From contig NZ_JAKCFC010000002.1 in the NCBI RefSeq assembly GCF_021916785.1, positions 682,001 to 746,000 on the forward strand: a DNA stretch of 64,000 nt, given 5' to 3'. A model generated the notes under the pieces. The model had not been told where the DNA came from and did not search any database. It saw nothing but the letters and a program-made list of their open reading frames with translations. Below, piece after piece: positions 41,808-51,076 of this stretch (the stretch's first letter is position 1; each line of letters begins with the position of its first letter). A program made the translations under genes and the position numbers. This stretch comes from Mycolicibacterium lacusdiani. Lineage in GTDB: Bacteria; Actinomycetota; Actinomycetes; Mycobacteriales; Mycobacteriaceae.

Positions 41808-43778
41808 TCAGTCTTGGTCTGCGACTCGGGCCAGCACGGCGCCCACGTCCACCTGTTGGCCCGGATCGACGTTCAGTTCGGTGAGCACGCCACTGCTCGG
41901 CGCGGCGATGGTGTGCTCCATCTTCATGGCTTCCAGCCAGATCAGCGGCTGGCCGGCCGTCACGCGGTCGCCCACCGCGGCGGCGACCCGGATCACCGAG
42001 CCCGGCATCGGCGCCAGCAATGAACCCTGAGCGACGGCGGCGTCGGGATCGCCGAAGCGCGGTTGTGCGGTGAGTCGCACCGACCCGAGCGGGCTGTCGA
42101 CGAACACGGTGTCGCCATAGCGCGCGACCCCGAAGGAACGCTCGACGCCGTCGACCGCCAGCACCACCTGCTCCGGTGCCGAGGACACCAGCGCCACGTC
42201 GGCGTCGTCGGGCAGCTCGAGGCGACCGCGCGTGAACCGGTACCGGACCTCGATCTCGTCACCGCTCGCGTCGGTGAACCGCTTCACCTGGTGACCCGAC
42301 GGAAGGTTGCGCCACCCGCCGGGAACGGCGCGCAGAGCCGTTGCGCGGCTCCGGTTGTGGGCCGCATCGGCCAGCGCCGCGGCGATCGCCGACAGGCGGG
42401 CGGCACCGGGTGCGGTCGACGGAGCCGCCAACTCGGCCAGGCCGTGCGTGTCGAAGAACGCGGTGTCGGTGGCGCCGTCGATGAACGCCGGGTGCCGCAG
42501 CACGTTGACCAGCAGGTCGCGGTTGGTGGTGATGCCGTGCAGCCGCGTCCTGACCAGGGCGTCGGCGAGCACGGCCGCGGCCTGCCTGCGGGTTGGCGCG
42601 TACGAGATGACCTTGGCCAGCATCGGGTCGTAGAAGATCGACACCTCCGAGCCGTCCACCACGCCGGTGTCGACGCGCACGCCGACCGAGCCCAGGGTGG
42701 TGAACGCCGCCCGCGCCGTCGGCACGTCGAACCGGTGCACGGGGCCGGCTTGGGGCTGCCAGTTCTTCGACGGGTCCTCGGCGTACAGGCGCACCTCGAT
42801 CGAATGACCTCGCGCGGGCGGAGGCTGCGGGTCCAACCGGCCGCCGTCGGCCACGTGCAGCTGCAGTTCGACGAGGTCGAGCCCCGTCGTCTCCTCCGTC
42901 ACCGGATGCTCGACCTGCAGGCGGGTGTTCATTTCAAGGAAGAAGAAGGACCCCGCCCCGGGGCCATCTGAGTCCGCCATGAACTCCACGGTGCCCGCGC
43001 CGGTGTAGTCGATCGCCTCGGCGGCCAGGCGGGCGGCTTCGAACAGCTTGTCCCGCATGCCCTCGACGCGCTCGACGAGTGGTGACGGGGCCTCCTCGAC
43101 GATCTTCTGATGGCGGCGCTGGATGGAACACTCACGCTCTCCGACGGCCCACACCGTGCCGTGCGCGTCGGCCATCACCTGCACCTCGACGTGATGACCG
43201 GTGGCCAGGTAGCGCTCGCAGAACACCGTCGCGTCGCCGAACGCGGACTGTGCCTCGCGCTGCGCTGCCTCGACCTGCTTGGGCAGTTCGGCCAGATCGC
43301 GGACCACCCGCATGCCGCGGCCGCCGCCACCGGCAGACGCCTTGATCAGCACGGGCAGTTGTTCGGCGGTGATCGTCTCGGGGTCGAGTTCGGCCAGCAC
43401 CGGCACACCCGCGGCGGCCATCATCTTCTTGGCCTCGATCTTGCTGCCCATCGCCTGTACGGCCGGGACCGGCGGGCCGATCCATACCATTCCTTCGTCC
43501 TGCACCGCGGCGGCGAATTCTGCGTTCTCCGAGAGAAATCCGTACCCGGGATGAATCGCGTCGGCACCGGACGCGCGGGCCGCGCGGATCAACTGCGCGA
43601 CGTCGAGGTACCCGTTGCGGCCATCGAGGCGCACGCGGGCATCGGCCTCGGCGACGTGGGGGCTCGCGGCGTCGGGGTCGGTGTACACCGCGACGGTGCC
43701 GATGCCGAGCCGTCGGCACGTGGCGAACACGCGTCGGGCGATCTCGCCGCGGTTGGCGACCAGGACTGTGGTGATCAC
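41808..43778 (-). CDS. accA2: Acyl-CoA carboxylase biotinylated alpha subunit (AccA2-like)
   Basis: A 656-residue protein with biotin carboxylase and biotin-carrier domains. The carboxylase part has NRGEIARRVFATCRRLGIGTVAVY, the ATP-grasp loop KASAGGGGRGMRVV, EMNTRLQVEHPVTE and the RLYAEDP segment. The C-terminal EAMKMEH carries the biotinylated Lys, 35 residues from the usual end. With AccD2 it should carboxylate a branched enoyl-CoA, as AtuF/AtuC or LiuD/LiuB do. GTG 43778 has AGGGAG upstream. A compound hairpin lies in the gap after accD2. Confidence 0.92.
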   Translation of the reverse strand: MITTVLVANRGEIARRVFATCRRLGIGTVAVYTDPDAASPHVAEADARVRLDGRNGYLDVAQLIRAARASGADAIHPGYGFLSENAEFAAAVQDEGMVWIGPPVPAVQAMGSKIEAKKMMAAAGVPVLAELDPETITAEQLPVLIKASAGGGGRGMRVVRDLAELPKQVEAAQREAQSAFGDATVFCERYLATGHHVEVQVMADAHGTVWAVGERECSIQRRHQKIVEEAPSPLVERVEGMRDKLFEAARLAAEAIDYTGAGTVEFMADSDGPGAGSFFFLEMNTRLQVEHPVTEETTGLDLVELQLHVADGGRLDPQPPPARGHSIEVRLYAEDPSKNWQPQAGPVHRFDVPTARAAFTTLGSVGVRVDTGVVDGSEVSIFYDPMLAKVISYAPTRRQAAAVLADALVRTRLHGITTNRDLLVNVLRHPAFIDGATDTAFFDTHGLAELAAPSTAPGAARLSAIAAALADAAHNRSRATALRAVPGGWRNLPSGHQVKRFTDASGDEIEVRYRFTRGRLELPDDADVALVSSAPEQVVLAVDGVERSFGVARYGDTVFVDSPLGSVRLTAQPRFGDPDAAVAQGSLLAPMPGSVIRVAAAVGDRVTAGQPLIWLEAMKMEHTIAAPSSGVLTELNVDPGQQVDVGAVLARVADQD

Positions 43779-43790
43779 TTCACTCCCTCT

Positions 43791-43843
43791 GCGATTTCGG
43801 CGCGGAAACCCGCGGTCACCGCGGCAAGGCGCGCCGAAATCGC
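43791..43843. repeat. Compound dyad inside the acyl-CoA operon
   Basis: Perfect 14-base arms GCGATTTCGGCGCG (43791-43804) and its complement (43830-43843) enclose a second hairpin, CCGCGG-TCA-CCGCGG (43810-43824). It fills the only large gap in the operon, between accD2 (stop 43858) and accA2 (start 43778). It may stabilise or attenuate the mRNA and so set the ratio of the subunits. Confidence 0.85.
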
Positions 43844-43857
43844 CAACGTCATGGCGC

Positions 43858-45453
43858 TCACATCCGGAAGACGCCGAAGTTCGACGTCCCCTCGATCGGG
43901 CCGCTGGCGATGGCGGACAGGCACATCCCCAGCACGGTGCGGGTGTCGCGCGGGTCGATGACCCCGTCGTCATACAGCCTGCCGGACAAGAACATCGGCA
44001 GTGACTCGGCCTCGATCTGCGCCTCGACCGCAGCGCGCAGGGCGGCGTCGGCGTCTTCGTCGACCTGCTGGCCGCGGGCCTCGGCCGCCGCCCGGCTGAC
44101 GATCGACAGCACGCCCGCCAGTTGCGTGCCACCCATGACGGCGGACTTCGAACTGGGCCACGCGAACAGGAAGCGCGGGTCGTACGCCCGACCGCACATG
44201 CCGTAGTGGCCTGCGCCGTAGGACGCGCCGATCAGCAGCGAGATGTGCGGGACCGTGGAGTTCGAGACGGCGTTGATCATCATCGAGCCGTGCTTGATCA
44301 TCCCGCCTTCCTCGTACTTGCGGCCCACCATGTAGCCGGTCGTGTTGTGTAGGAACAGCAGTGGCGTGTCTGAGCGGTTGGCCAGCTGGATGAATTGGGT
44401 CGCCTTCTGCGACTCCTCACTGAACAGCACGCCGCGGGCGTTGGCCAGGATGCCGACGGGATAGCCGTGCAGCGTCGCCCAGCCCGTGACGAGCGACCCG
44501 CCGTAGAGCGGCTTGAACTCGTCGAAGTCCGAACCGTCGACGATGCGCGCGATGACCTCGCGCGGGTCGAACGGGATGCGCAGATCGGCGGGCACGATGC
44601 CGATCAGCTCCTCTGCGTCGAACACCGGCTCGACGACGGGCTGCGGGGTCGGGCCCTGCTTGCGCCAGTTGAGGCGCGCGACGATGCGCCTACCGATGCG
44701 GACGGCGTCGAGTTCGTCGACGGCGAAGTAGTCGCCGAGACCCGATACGCGCGAATGCATCTCGGCGCCGCCGAGCGACTCGTCGTCGGACTCCTCGCCG
44801 GTGGCCATCTTCACCAGCGGGGGACCGGCGAGGAACACCTTCGAGCGTTCCTTGATCATCACCACGTGGTCGGACATGCCGGGGATGTACGCCCCACCGG
44901 CCGTCGAGTTGCCGAACACCAGCGCGATCGTGGGAATGCCCGCCGCCGACAGCCGGGTCAGGTCCCGGAACATCCGGCCGCCCGGGATGAAGATCTCCTT
45001 CTGCGTCGGCAGATCGGCGCCACCCGACTCGACCATCGAGATCACCGGCAGCCGGTTCTCGAGGGCGATCTGGTTGGCGCGCAGGATCTTCTTCAACGTC
45101 CACGGGTTGCTGGTGCCGCCCTTGACCGTCGGATCGTTCGACACGATCAGGCACTCGACGCCCTCGACGACGCCGATGCCCGTCACCACGCTGGCGCCGA
45201 CGGTGAAGTCGGTGCCCCAGGCCGCCAGCGGGCTCAGCTCCAAGAACGGCGAGTCCGGGTCGAGCAGCGCCTCGACGCGTTCGCGGGCGGTGAGCTTGCC
45301 GCGGGCGTGGTGGCGCTCGACGTACTTGGTGCCGCCACCGGCCAGCGACTTGACGTGCTCGGCGTCGAGTTCGGCGATCTTGGTCGCCATCGCCTCCGTT
45401 GCACCGGTGTAGGTGGCCGAACGGACGTCGATCGTCGACTTCAGGGTGGTCAC
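43858..45453 (-). CDS. accD2: Acyl-CoA carboxylase beta subunit (AccD2-like)
   Basis: A 531-residue carboxyltransferase of the crotonase superfamily. The N-terminal part has RHHARGKLTARERVEALLDPDSPF and NDPTVKGGTSNPWTLKKILRA; the GGAYIPGMSDHVVMI and C-terminal GASYGAGHYGMCGRAYDPRFLFAWP segments form the acyl-CoA and biotin sites and match methylcrotonyl- or geranyl-CoA carboxylases more than propionyl-CoA enzymes. It works with AccA2. GTG 45453 overlaps the fadE13 stop (GTGA), so the genes are coupled. Confidence 0.92.
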   Translation of the reverse strand: MTTLKSTIDVRSATYTGATEAMATKIAELDAEHVKSLAGGGTKYVERHHARGKLTARERVEALLDPDSPFLELSPLAAWGTDFTVGASVVTGIGVVEGVECLIVSNDPTVKGGTSNPWTLKKILRANQIALENRLPVISMVESGGADLPTQKEIFIPGGRMFRDLTRLSAAGIPTIALVFGNSTAGGAYIPGMSDHVVMIKERSKVFLAGPPLVKMATGEESDDESLGGAEMHSRVSGLGDYFAVDELDAVRIGRRIVARLNWRKQGPTPQPVVEPVFDAEELIGIVPADLRIPFDPREVIARIVDGSDFDEFKPLYGGSLVTGWATLHGYPVGILANARGVLFSEESQKATQFIQLANRSDTPLLFLHNTTGYMVGRKYEEGGMIKHGSMMINAVSNSTVPHISLLIGASYGAGHYGMCGRAYDPRFLFAWPSSKSAVMGGTQLAGVLSIVSRAAAEARGQQVDEDADAALRAAVEAQIEAESLPMFLSGRLYDDGVIDPRDTRTVLGMCLSAIASGPIEGTSNFGVFRM

Positions 45454-46598
45454 GACTGATATCCAAGCGTCTTGGCGGCCAGCCCCGTCAGGATTTCGGT
45501 GGTCCCGCCGCCGATGCCGAGAATGCGTATGTCGCGGTACTGCCGCTCGACCTCCGACTCGACCATGTAGCCCATGCCGCCGAACAACTGCACTGCCTGA
45601 TTGGCCACCCACTCGCCGGCCTCCACGGCGGTGTTCTTCGCGAAGCACACGTCGGTGATGAGGTTCTGGTCACCTGCAATTTGACGCTCGACCAGTGCCC
45701 GGGTGTACACGCGGGCGACGTCGGTCCGCCGGGCCATGTCGGCGAGCGTGTTCTGCACCGACTGCCGTGAGATCAACGGGCGGCCGAACGTCTCGCGGTC
45801 GCGGCACCACTGCACGGTCAGGTCGAGGCAGCGTTGGGCGCTGGCGTACGCCTGCGCGGCCAGACCCACCCGCTCGGAGACGAACGCCGCGGCGATCTGC
45901 AGGAAGCCGGTGTTCTCGGCGCCCACCAGGTTCTCGACGGGAACGCGGGCGTCGGTGTAGGCGAGTTCGGCGGTGTCGCTGGAGCGCCACCCCATCTTCT
46001 CGAGCTTGCGGGTGACCTCGAATCCCGGTGTGCCCCTGTCGACGACGATCAGCGACACGCCCGCTGCCCCCGGTCCGCCCGTGCGCGCCGCGGTGACCAC
46101 GTAGTCGGCCCGCACGCCCGAGGTGATGTAGGTCTTCGCGCCGTTGACGACGTAGTGATCGCCATCCCTGTCGGCCCGGGTGGTCAGGTGCCCGACGTCG
46201 GAGCCACCGCCCGGCTCGGTGATGGCCAGCGAGCCGATTTTCTCGCCGCGCAGCGTGGGCCGGACGTAGGTGTCGATGAGCCGCTCGTCGCCCGAGGCGA
46301 TCATGTGGGGAACCGCGATCCCGCACGTGAACAGCGACGCGAATACGCCACCGGGCACACCGGACTGGTGCAGCTCCTCGCAGATGATCACCGCGTCGGC
46401 GCCGTCCCCGCCGCCTCCGCCCACGGCCTCTGGATAGGGCGCGCCCAGCAGGCCCGCCTCACCGGCGGCCAGGTGCAGCTCACGCGGTATCTCTCCGGCG
46501 CGTTCCCATTCGTCGACGTGGGGGAGGATCTCGCGTTCGGCGAAGGTGCGCACCGTCTTTCGAAGCGCGTCACGCTCGGGGGTGGTCCAGATGCTCAC
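45450..46598 (-). CDS. fadE13: Acyl-CoA dehydrogenase (FadE13-like)
   Basis: A 382-residue FAD-dependent acyl-CoA dehydrogenase, the second in the operon. LAITEPGGGSDVGHLTTRA (about 122-140), MGWRSSDTAELAYTDARVP, and the C-terminal QLFGGMGYMVESEVERQYRDIRILGIGGGTTEI stretch are typical of the family; the Glu in the last segment is the likely base region. It resembles AtuD/isovaleryl-type enzymes. The GTG start overlaps the stop of the upstream AtuA-like gene by four bases. Confidence 0.9.
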   Translation of the reverse strand: MSIWTTPERDALRKTVRTFAEREILPHVDEWERAGEIPRELHLAAGEAGLLGAPYPEAVGGGGGDGADAVIICEELHQSGVPGGVFASLFTCGIAVPHMIASGDERLIDTYVRPTLRGEKIGSLAITEPGGGSDVGHLTTRADRDGDHYVVNGAKTYITSGVRADYVVTAARTGGPGAAGVSLIVVDRGTPGFEVTRKLEKMGWRSSDTAELAYTDARVPVENLVGAENTGFLQIAAAFVSERVGLAAQAYASAQRCLDLTVQWCRDRETFGRPLISRQSVQNTLADMARRTDVARVYTRALVERQIAGDQNLITDVCFAKNTAVEAGEWVANQAVQLFGGMGYMVESEVERQYRDIRILGIGGGTTEILTGLAAKTLGYQS

Positions 46599-48295
46599 GG
46601 CAGAAGTCCTTCCGGGATGTCCATGTAGCGGGCTCTCAGCCATTCGCCGAGCCCCTTGGCCTGCGGGTCGAAGCGGGCCTGATGTGCGACGCCCTGGCCG
46701 AGGATGCCCTCGATCACGAAGTTGACCGCACGCAGGTTGGGCAGCAGATGTCGGGTGACGGTGAGATCCGCGGTCTCGGGCAGCAATTCGCGCAGTCGAT
46801 CCACGGTGAGCGTGTGGGCCAGCCACTGCCACTGCTCGGGAGTGCGCACCCACACCCCGACGTTCGCGTCGCCGCCCTTGTCGCCGCTGCGTGCACCCGC
46901 GATGGTCCCTAGTGGCATGCGGCGGGTCGGTCCGTCTGCGGGGGCGTTGGGCACTTCGGGCGCGTCGACGGGCTGGAGTGCCTGGGTCTCCTCGGCCGGT
47001 GCGATGTCGACGCGGGTGCCGTCACCATGGACCGCGACGTGCGGGACGTCGGTCGCGTCGACATAGCCGGCGGTGAAGACGCCGTAGATCTGGCCGTCGG
47101 CAGGCGGTGCAGTCGTGGTGAAGCCCGGGTAGCTCGCGAGCGCCAGTTCCACTGCGGCAGAGGAGAAGTGGCGTCCCACCTTCTTGGGGTCGGAGTCCCG
47201 GACGACGCAGCGCAGCAGCGCGCTGGCGGCCTCCTCGGTGTCGGCGTCGGGATGGTCGGTGCGCGCGAGCGTCCACTCCATCTCCGCGGGCTCGACGGTC
47301 AGGTTGGACTCCAGCTGCCGGCGCACCAGATCCGCCTTGGCCTCGATGTCGAGCCCCGTCAGCACGAACGTCATCGCATTGCGGAAGCCGCCGACCGAGT
47401 TCAGCGAGACCTTGAGCGTGGGCGGCGGCGGCTCGCCGCGCACTCCGCTGATCCGCACCCGGTCGGGTCCGTCGTCGGCCAGCGTCACGCTGTCGACGCG
47501 CAGCGTCACGTCGGGATTGGCGTAGCGCGCGCCGCCGATCTCGTAGAGCAGCTGGGCGGTCACGGTGTCGGTGCTGACCAGTCCGCCGGTGCCGGGGTGC
47601 TTGGTGATGACCGACGATCCGTCCGCGTCGATCTCGGCGATTGGGAAGCCGGCGTGCATCAGATCGGGCACTTCGGTGAAGAACGCGAAGTTGCCGCCGG
47701 TTGCCTGGGTGCCGCACTCGATGACGTGTCCCGCGGCGACGGCGCCGGCGAGCGCGTCGTAGTCGGTGCGGCTCCAGCCGAAGTGCGCGGCGGCAGGACC
47801 GACGATCACCGACGCGTCGGTCACCCGGCCCGTCACCACGACGTCGGCGCCGCCGAGCAGGCAGTCGGCGATGCCCCACGCGCCGAGGTAGGCGTTGGCC
47901 GCAAGAGGCTGACCTAGGCCAAGGTCGTCGGCACGGTTGATGAGGTCGTCGCCCTCGACGTGCGCGACGTCGACCGTCAGACCAAGGCGCTCGGCGAGGG
48001 CTCGGACGGCCTCGGCCAGGCCTGCCGGATTCAGCCCGCCTGCGTTGGCGACGATCTTCACTCCGCGATCGAGCGCCGACCCCAGCGATTCCTCCAGCTG
48101 GGTCAGGAAGGTCTTGGCGTATCCCCGCTCCGGCGACTTCGCGCGGTCGCGGGCGAGGATGAGCATGGTGAGTTCGGCCAGGTAGTCACCGGTGAGGTAG
48201 TCCAGGTCGCCGCCGGTGATCATCTCCCGCATGGCCGCGTGGCGGTCACCGTAGAAGCCCGAGCAGTTGCCGATGCGCACCGAATCTCGATTCAT
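46595..48295 (-). CDS. AtuA-like DUF1446 protein (Rv0976c-like)
   Basis: A 566-residue protein of the DUF1446 (acyclic terpene utilisation AtuA) family. RIGNCSGFYGDR at the N-terminus, TGDYLAELTMLIL, ANAGGLNPAGLAEAV, ITKHPGTGGLVSTDTVTAQLLYEIGG and, near the C-terminus, ARSGDKGGDANVGVWV are the conserved segments. Its activity is unknown; it is always linked to acyl-CoA carboxylase/dehydrogenase clusters. It is the first gene of the operon, with a palindromic operator 41 bp upstream. Confidence 0.88.
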   Translation of the reverse strand: MNRDSVRIGNCSGFYGDRHAAMREMITGGDLDYLTGDYLAELTMLILARDRAKSPERGYAKTFLTQLEESLGSALDRGVKIVANAGGLNPAGLAEAVRALAERLGLTVDVAHVEGDDLINRADDLGLGQPLAANAYLGAWGIADCLLGGADVVVTGRVTDASVIVGPAAAHFGWSRTDYDALAGAVAAGHVIECGTQATGGNFAFFTEVPDLMHAGFPIAEIDADGSSVITKHPGTGGLVSTDTVTAQLLYEIGGARYANPDVTLRVDSVTLADDGPDRVRISGVRGEPPPPTLKVSLNSVGGFRNAMTFVLTGLDIEAKADLVRRQLESNLTVEPAEMEWTLARTDHPDADTEEAASALLRCVVRDSDPKKVGRHFSSAAVELALASYPGFTTTAPPADGQIYGVFTAGYVDATDVPHVAVHGDGTRVDIAPAEETQALQPVDAPEVPNAPADGPTRRMPLGTIAGARSGDKGGDANVGVWVRTPEQWQWLAHTLTVDRLRELLPETADLTVTRHLLPNLRAVNFVIEGILGQGVAHQARFDPQAKGLGEWLRARYMDIPEGLLP

Positions 48296-48335
48296 TGCCA
48301 ACGTAACAGGGCTCCCATCGCCATCGACGGCTCTC

Positions 48336-48351
48336 AACCAACCGGTAGGTT
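48336..48351. promoter_or_regulatory. Palindromic operator of the acyl-CoA operon
   Basis: AACCAACCGGTAGGTT is a 16-bp palindrome with one mismatched pair, centred on ACCGGT, 40 bp before the AtuA-like start. A related TACC-TCC-GGTA unit follows at about 48359-48369. The form suits a TetR-type repressor; no such gene is in the window. Confidence 0.6.
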
Positions 48352-48509
48352 AGCCGATACCTCCGGTAACGCGTCAAGGCTCGCTCCGTGCGTCCGCGGC
48401 GGCGACGGCCGACGTTTTGGACGCTACGCAGGTCGGCGGCTATCCTTCTAGGCAACCGTTGGCCGCTGTCGTATGCGCGGCAACACCCCTGATCAAGGAG
48501 ATGCTCGTC

Positions 48510-48683
48510 ATGGCCGTGCCCAAGCGGAGGATGTCGCGCTCGAACACCCGTAGCCGTCGCGCGCAGTGGAAGACCGAGGCCACCGGGCTCGTCAACGTCA
48601 ACGTCGCTGGTCAGCAGCACAAGGTGCCGCGTCGCCTGCTCAAGGCCGCCCGCCTCGGCCTGATCGACCTCGGCCGCCGCTGA
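48510..48683 (+). CDS. rpmF: 50S ribosomal protein L32, zinc-free type
   Basis: A 57-residue ribosomal protein. [21 protein letters not shown] is the conserved L32 start. The two CxxC pairs of zinc-binding L32 are absent and there is no cysteine, so this is the C-minus form. AAGGAG lies nine bases before ATG 48510; the ATG at 48501 directly abuts that AAGGAG and is less likely. TATCCT at 48441-48446 may be the -10, giving a leader of about 57 bases. Confidence 0.95.
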   Translation: MAVPKRRMSRSNTRSRRAQWKTEATGLVNVNVAGQQHKVPRRLLKAARLGLIDLGRR

Positions 48684-48710
48684 CGCACCGCGCCAGTCTG
48701 ACGGCGCGCC

Positions 48711-48729
48711 TCTCAGCCCAGTCTCAGAC
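48711..48729. promoter_or_regulatory. MprA-box-like direct repeat at mprA
   Basis: TCTCAGCC (48711-48718) and TCTCAGAC (48722-48729) are tandem, start 11 bp apart and fit the published MprA box of two loosely conserved 8-bp direct repeats. The position 20 bp before mprA suggests autoregulation. Confidence 0.7.
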
Positions 48730-48749
48730 AGTGGGTTGAGACTGTGGCT

Positions 48750-49436
48750 GTGCGAATACTTGTCGTAGACGATGATCGCGCTGTCCGCGAATCCCTCCGC
48801 CGTTCACTCTCCTTCAACGGCTACTCGGTCGAATTGGCGCAGGACGGCGTGGAAGCCCTCCAATCCATTGCGAGCACCCGCCCCGATGCGGTGGTCCTCG
48901 ACGTGATGATGCCGCGCCTCGACGGACTCGAGGTCTGCCGACAGCTCCGCAGCACGGGCGACGATCTGCCCATCCTGGTCCTCACCGCGCGCGATTCGGT
49001 CTCCGAGCGCGTGGCCGGCCTCGATGCCGGCGCTGACGACTACCTTCCGAAGCCGTTCGCACTCGAGGAACTCCTGGCCCGGATGCGTGCCCTGCTTCGC
49101 CGCGCGACGCCCGAGGACGACGGCGAGTCGGTGGCAATGACGTTCTCCGACCTCAGCCTGGACCCCGTCACCCGCGAGGTCATGCGCGGCGAGCGCGCCA
49201 TCAGCCTCACCCGCACCGAGTTCGCGCTGCTCGAGATGCTGATCACCAACCCCCGCCGGGTGCTGACTCGCAGCCGGATCCTCGAGGAGGTGTGGGGCTT
49301 CGACTTCCCGACGTCGGGCAACGCGCTCGAGGTCTACGTCGGTTATCTGCGCCGCAAGACCGAGGCCGAGGGAGAACCGCGACTGATCCACACCGTGCGC
49401 GGCGTGGGTTACGTGTTGCGCGAGACCCCGCCCTGA
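48750..49436 (+). CDS. mprA: Response regulator MprA
   Basis: A 228-residue OmpR-family regulator of the envelope-stress response. The receiver domain begins [16 protein letters not shown], has the phosphorylated Asp at D51 ([12 protein letters not shown]), and LTARDS and PKPF. The C-terminal winged helix (about 130-226) includes [13 protein letters not shown] and [20 protein letters not shown] 48750 aligns with the M. tuberculosis start; GTG 48744 is also in frame. It overlaps mprB by one base. An MprA-box-like repeat precedes it. Confidence 0.96.
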   Translation: MRILVVDDDRAVRESLRRSLSFNGYSVELAQDGVEALQSIASTRPDAVVLDVMMPRLDGLEVCRQLRSTGDDLPILVLTARDSVSERVAGLDAGADDYLPKPFALEELLARMRALLRRATPEDDGESVAMTFSDLSLDPVTREVMRGERAISLTRTEFALLEMLITNPRRVLTRSRILEEVWGFDFPTSGNALEVYVGYLRRKTEAEGEPRLIHTVRGVGYVLRETPP

Positions 49437-50923
49437 TGGTTCGGGTGAAGCCGTGGCGCAAGCGGCGGCCCAATCCCTCCGGCCGCCCGGCCACCGACGT
49501 ACTGCACGACGTGAGTTCGGTGTCGTTGCGTTGGCGGGTGATGCTGCTCGCGATGTCGATGGTGGCCATGGTCGTGGTGCTCATGGCGGTCGCGGTCTAC
49601 GTGGTGGTGTCCCGCGCGCTGTATCAGGACGTCGACAACCAGCTGCAGAGCCGCGCCAAACTGCTCATCGAGAGCGGGTCGTTGGCGGCCGACCCCGGCA
49701 AGGCGATCGAGGGAACGGCGTACTCCGACGTCAACGCCATGCTGGTCAATCCCGGCCGGTCGATCTACACCGCCAACCAGCAGGGGCAGACCCTGCCGCT
49801 CGGACCGCCCGAGAAGGACGTCATCACCGGTCATCTCAGGATGTCGCTGCGCACCATCAACGGGCAACGGGTGCTGGCCTACCACCTCAACAACGGCAGC
49901 TCGCTGCTGATCTCCAAGAGCATGGAGCCGACGGGGCGGGTGCTCAGCCGGTTGGGCACGATCCTGCTGATCGTCGGCGGCCTCGGCATGGCCGTCGCGG
50001 CGATCGCCGGCGGCACCGTCGCGCGCACCGGGCTGAGACCCGTTGCCCGCCTCACCCAGGCCGCCGAACGGGTGGCGCGGACCGACGATCTGCGCCCGAT
50101 ACCCGTGCACGGGAGCGACGAACTGGCGCGTCTGACCGAGGCGTTCAACATGATGCTGCGCGCGCTCGCCGAGTCGCGCGAACGCCAGGCCCGGCTGGTC
50201 TCCGACGCGGGCCACGAACTGCGCACCCCGCTGACCTCGCTGCGCACCAACGTCGAGCTGCTGATGGCGTCACAGCAGCCCGGCGCCCCGCGGCTGCCCG
50301 ACGAGGAGATGGACGATCTGCGCACCGACGTCATCGCACAGATCGAGGAGTTGTCGACCCTCGTCGGCGACCTCGTCGACCTCACCCGCGATGACGAGGG
50401 CATCGCCGTGCACGAGCCCGTGGACATGGCCGAGGTGGTCGAGCGCAGCCTCGAACGAGTTCGGCGGCGCCGCAACGACATCGAGTTCGACGTCCTCCTG
50501 GAGGGCTGGCAGGTCGACGGCGATGCCGCTGGTCTGTCGCGCGCCGTGCTGAACCTGCTCGACAACGCGGCCAAGTGGAGTCCGCCCGGCGGACGCGTCG
50601 GGGTCCGGCTGGTCCAGATCGATCCGGTCAACGCAACGCTCGTCGTCGCCGACCACGGCCCCGGCATCCCCGCCGACGAACGGGCACTGGTCTTCGAGCG
50701 CTTCTTCCGCTCGACGGCCGCGCGGGCGATGCCCGGCTCGGGCCTGGGGCTGGCGATCGTGAAGCAGGTCGTGCTGAAACACGGTGGGACACTGTGGATC
50801 GAGGACACCGTGCCTGGCGCCGACCCGCCGGGGACCTCCATCCACGTGGTGCTACCCGGTCGCCCCATGGCGACACGCGCGGGCGCTGCAGTGGACGGGT
50901 CGAACGCGGGCGTCGATGATTGA
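49436..50923 (+). CDS. mprB: Sensor histidine kinase MprB
   Basis: A 495-residue membrane kinase paired with MprA. A basic cytoplasmic N-terminus is followed by TM1 (about 33-58), an extracellular sensor domain (59-172), TM2 (173-194), a HAMP linker (195-247), the DHp domain with His260 in DAGHELRTPLTSL, and a HATPase domain with LLDNAAKWSPP (N box), ADHGPGIP (G1) and GSGLGLAIVK (G2). In M. tuberculosis the sensor domain binds DnaK and responds to envelope stress. It is coupled to mprA by a one-base overlap. Confidence 0.95.
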   Translation: MVRVKPWRKRRPNPSGRPATDVLHDVSSVSLRWRVMLLAMSMVAMVVVLMAVAVYVVVSRALYQDVDNQLQSRAKLLIESGSLAADPGKAIEGTAYSDVNAMLVNPGRSIYTANQQGQTLPLGPPEKDVITGHLRMSLRTINGQRVLAYHLNNGSSLLISKSMEPTGRVLSRLGTILLIVGGLGMAVAAIAGGTVARTGLRPVARLTQAAERVARTDDLRPIPVHGSDELARLTEAFNMMLRALAESRERQARLVSDAGHELRTPLTSLRTNVELLMASQQPGAPRLPDEEMDDLRTDVIAQIEELSTLVGDLVDLTRDDEGIAVHEPVDMAEVVERSLERVRRRRNDIEFDVLLEGWQVDGDAAGLSRAVLNLLDNAAKWSPPGGRVGVRLVQIDPVNATLVVADHGPGIPADERALVFERFFRSTAARAMPGSGLGLAIVKQVVLKHGGTLWIEDTVPGADPPGTSIHVVLPGRPMATRAGAAVDGSNAGVDD

Positions 50924-50972
50924 GGGTGATTGGTCTGGCGGTCGGGAGAAAGTCTCGGCCTGCCCCGAAGAA

Positions 50973-50993
50973 TCTCTAAGTGGATTCTCAGCC
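50973..50993. promoter_or_regulatory. MprA-box-like direct repeat at pepD
   Basis: TCTCTAAG (50973-50980) and TCTCAGCC (50986-50993) repeat the units seen before mprA, here 84 bp upstream of pepD. PepD is a known MprA target in M. tuberculosis. Confidence 0.65.
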
Positions 50994-51076
50994 CAGGGGG
51001 GCACTGTCTGGACGAGCGTTTCGTTGTACGTACTGATCGACCAGGCACCGATTCGAAGGAAGAGCGCAGACCGCAG

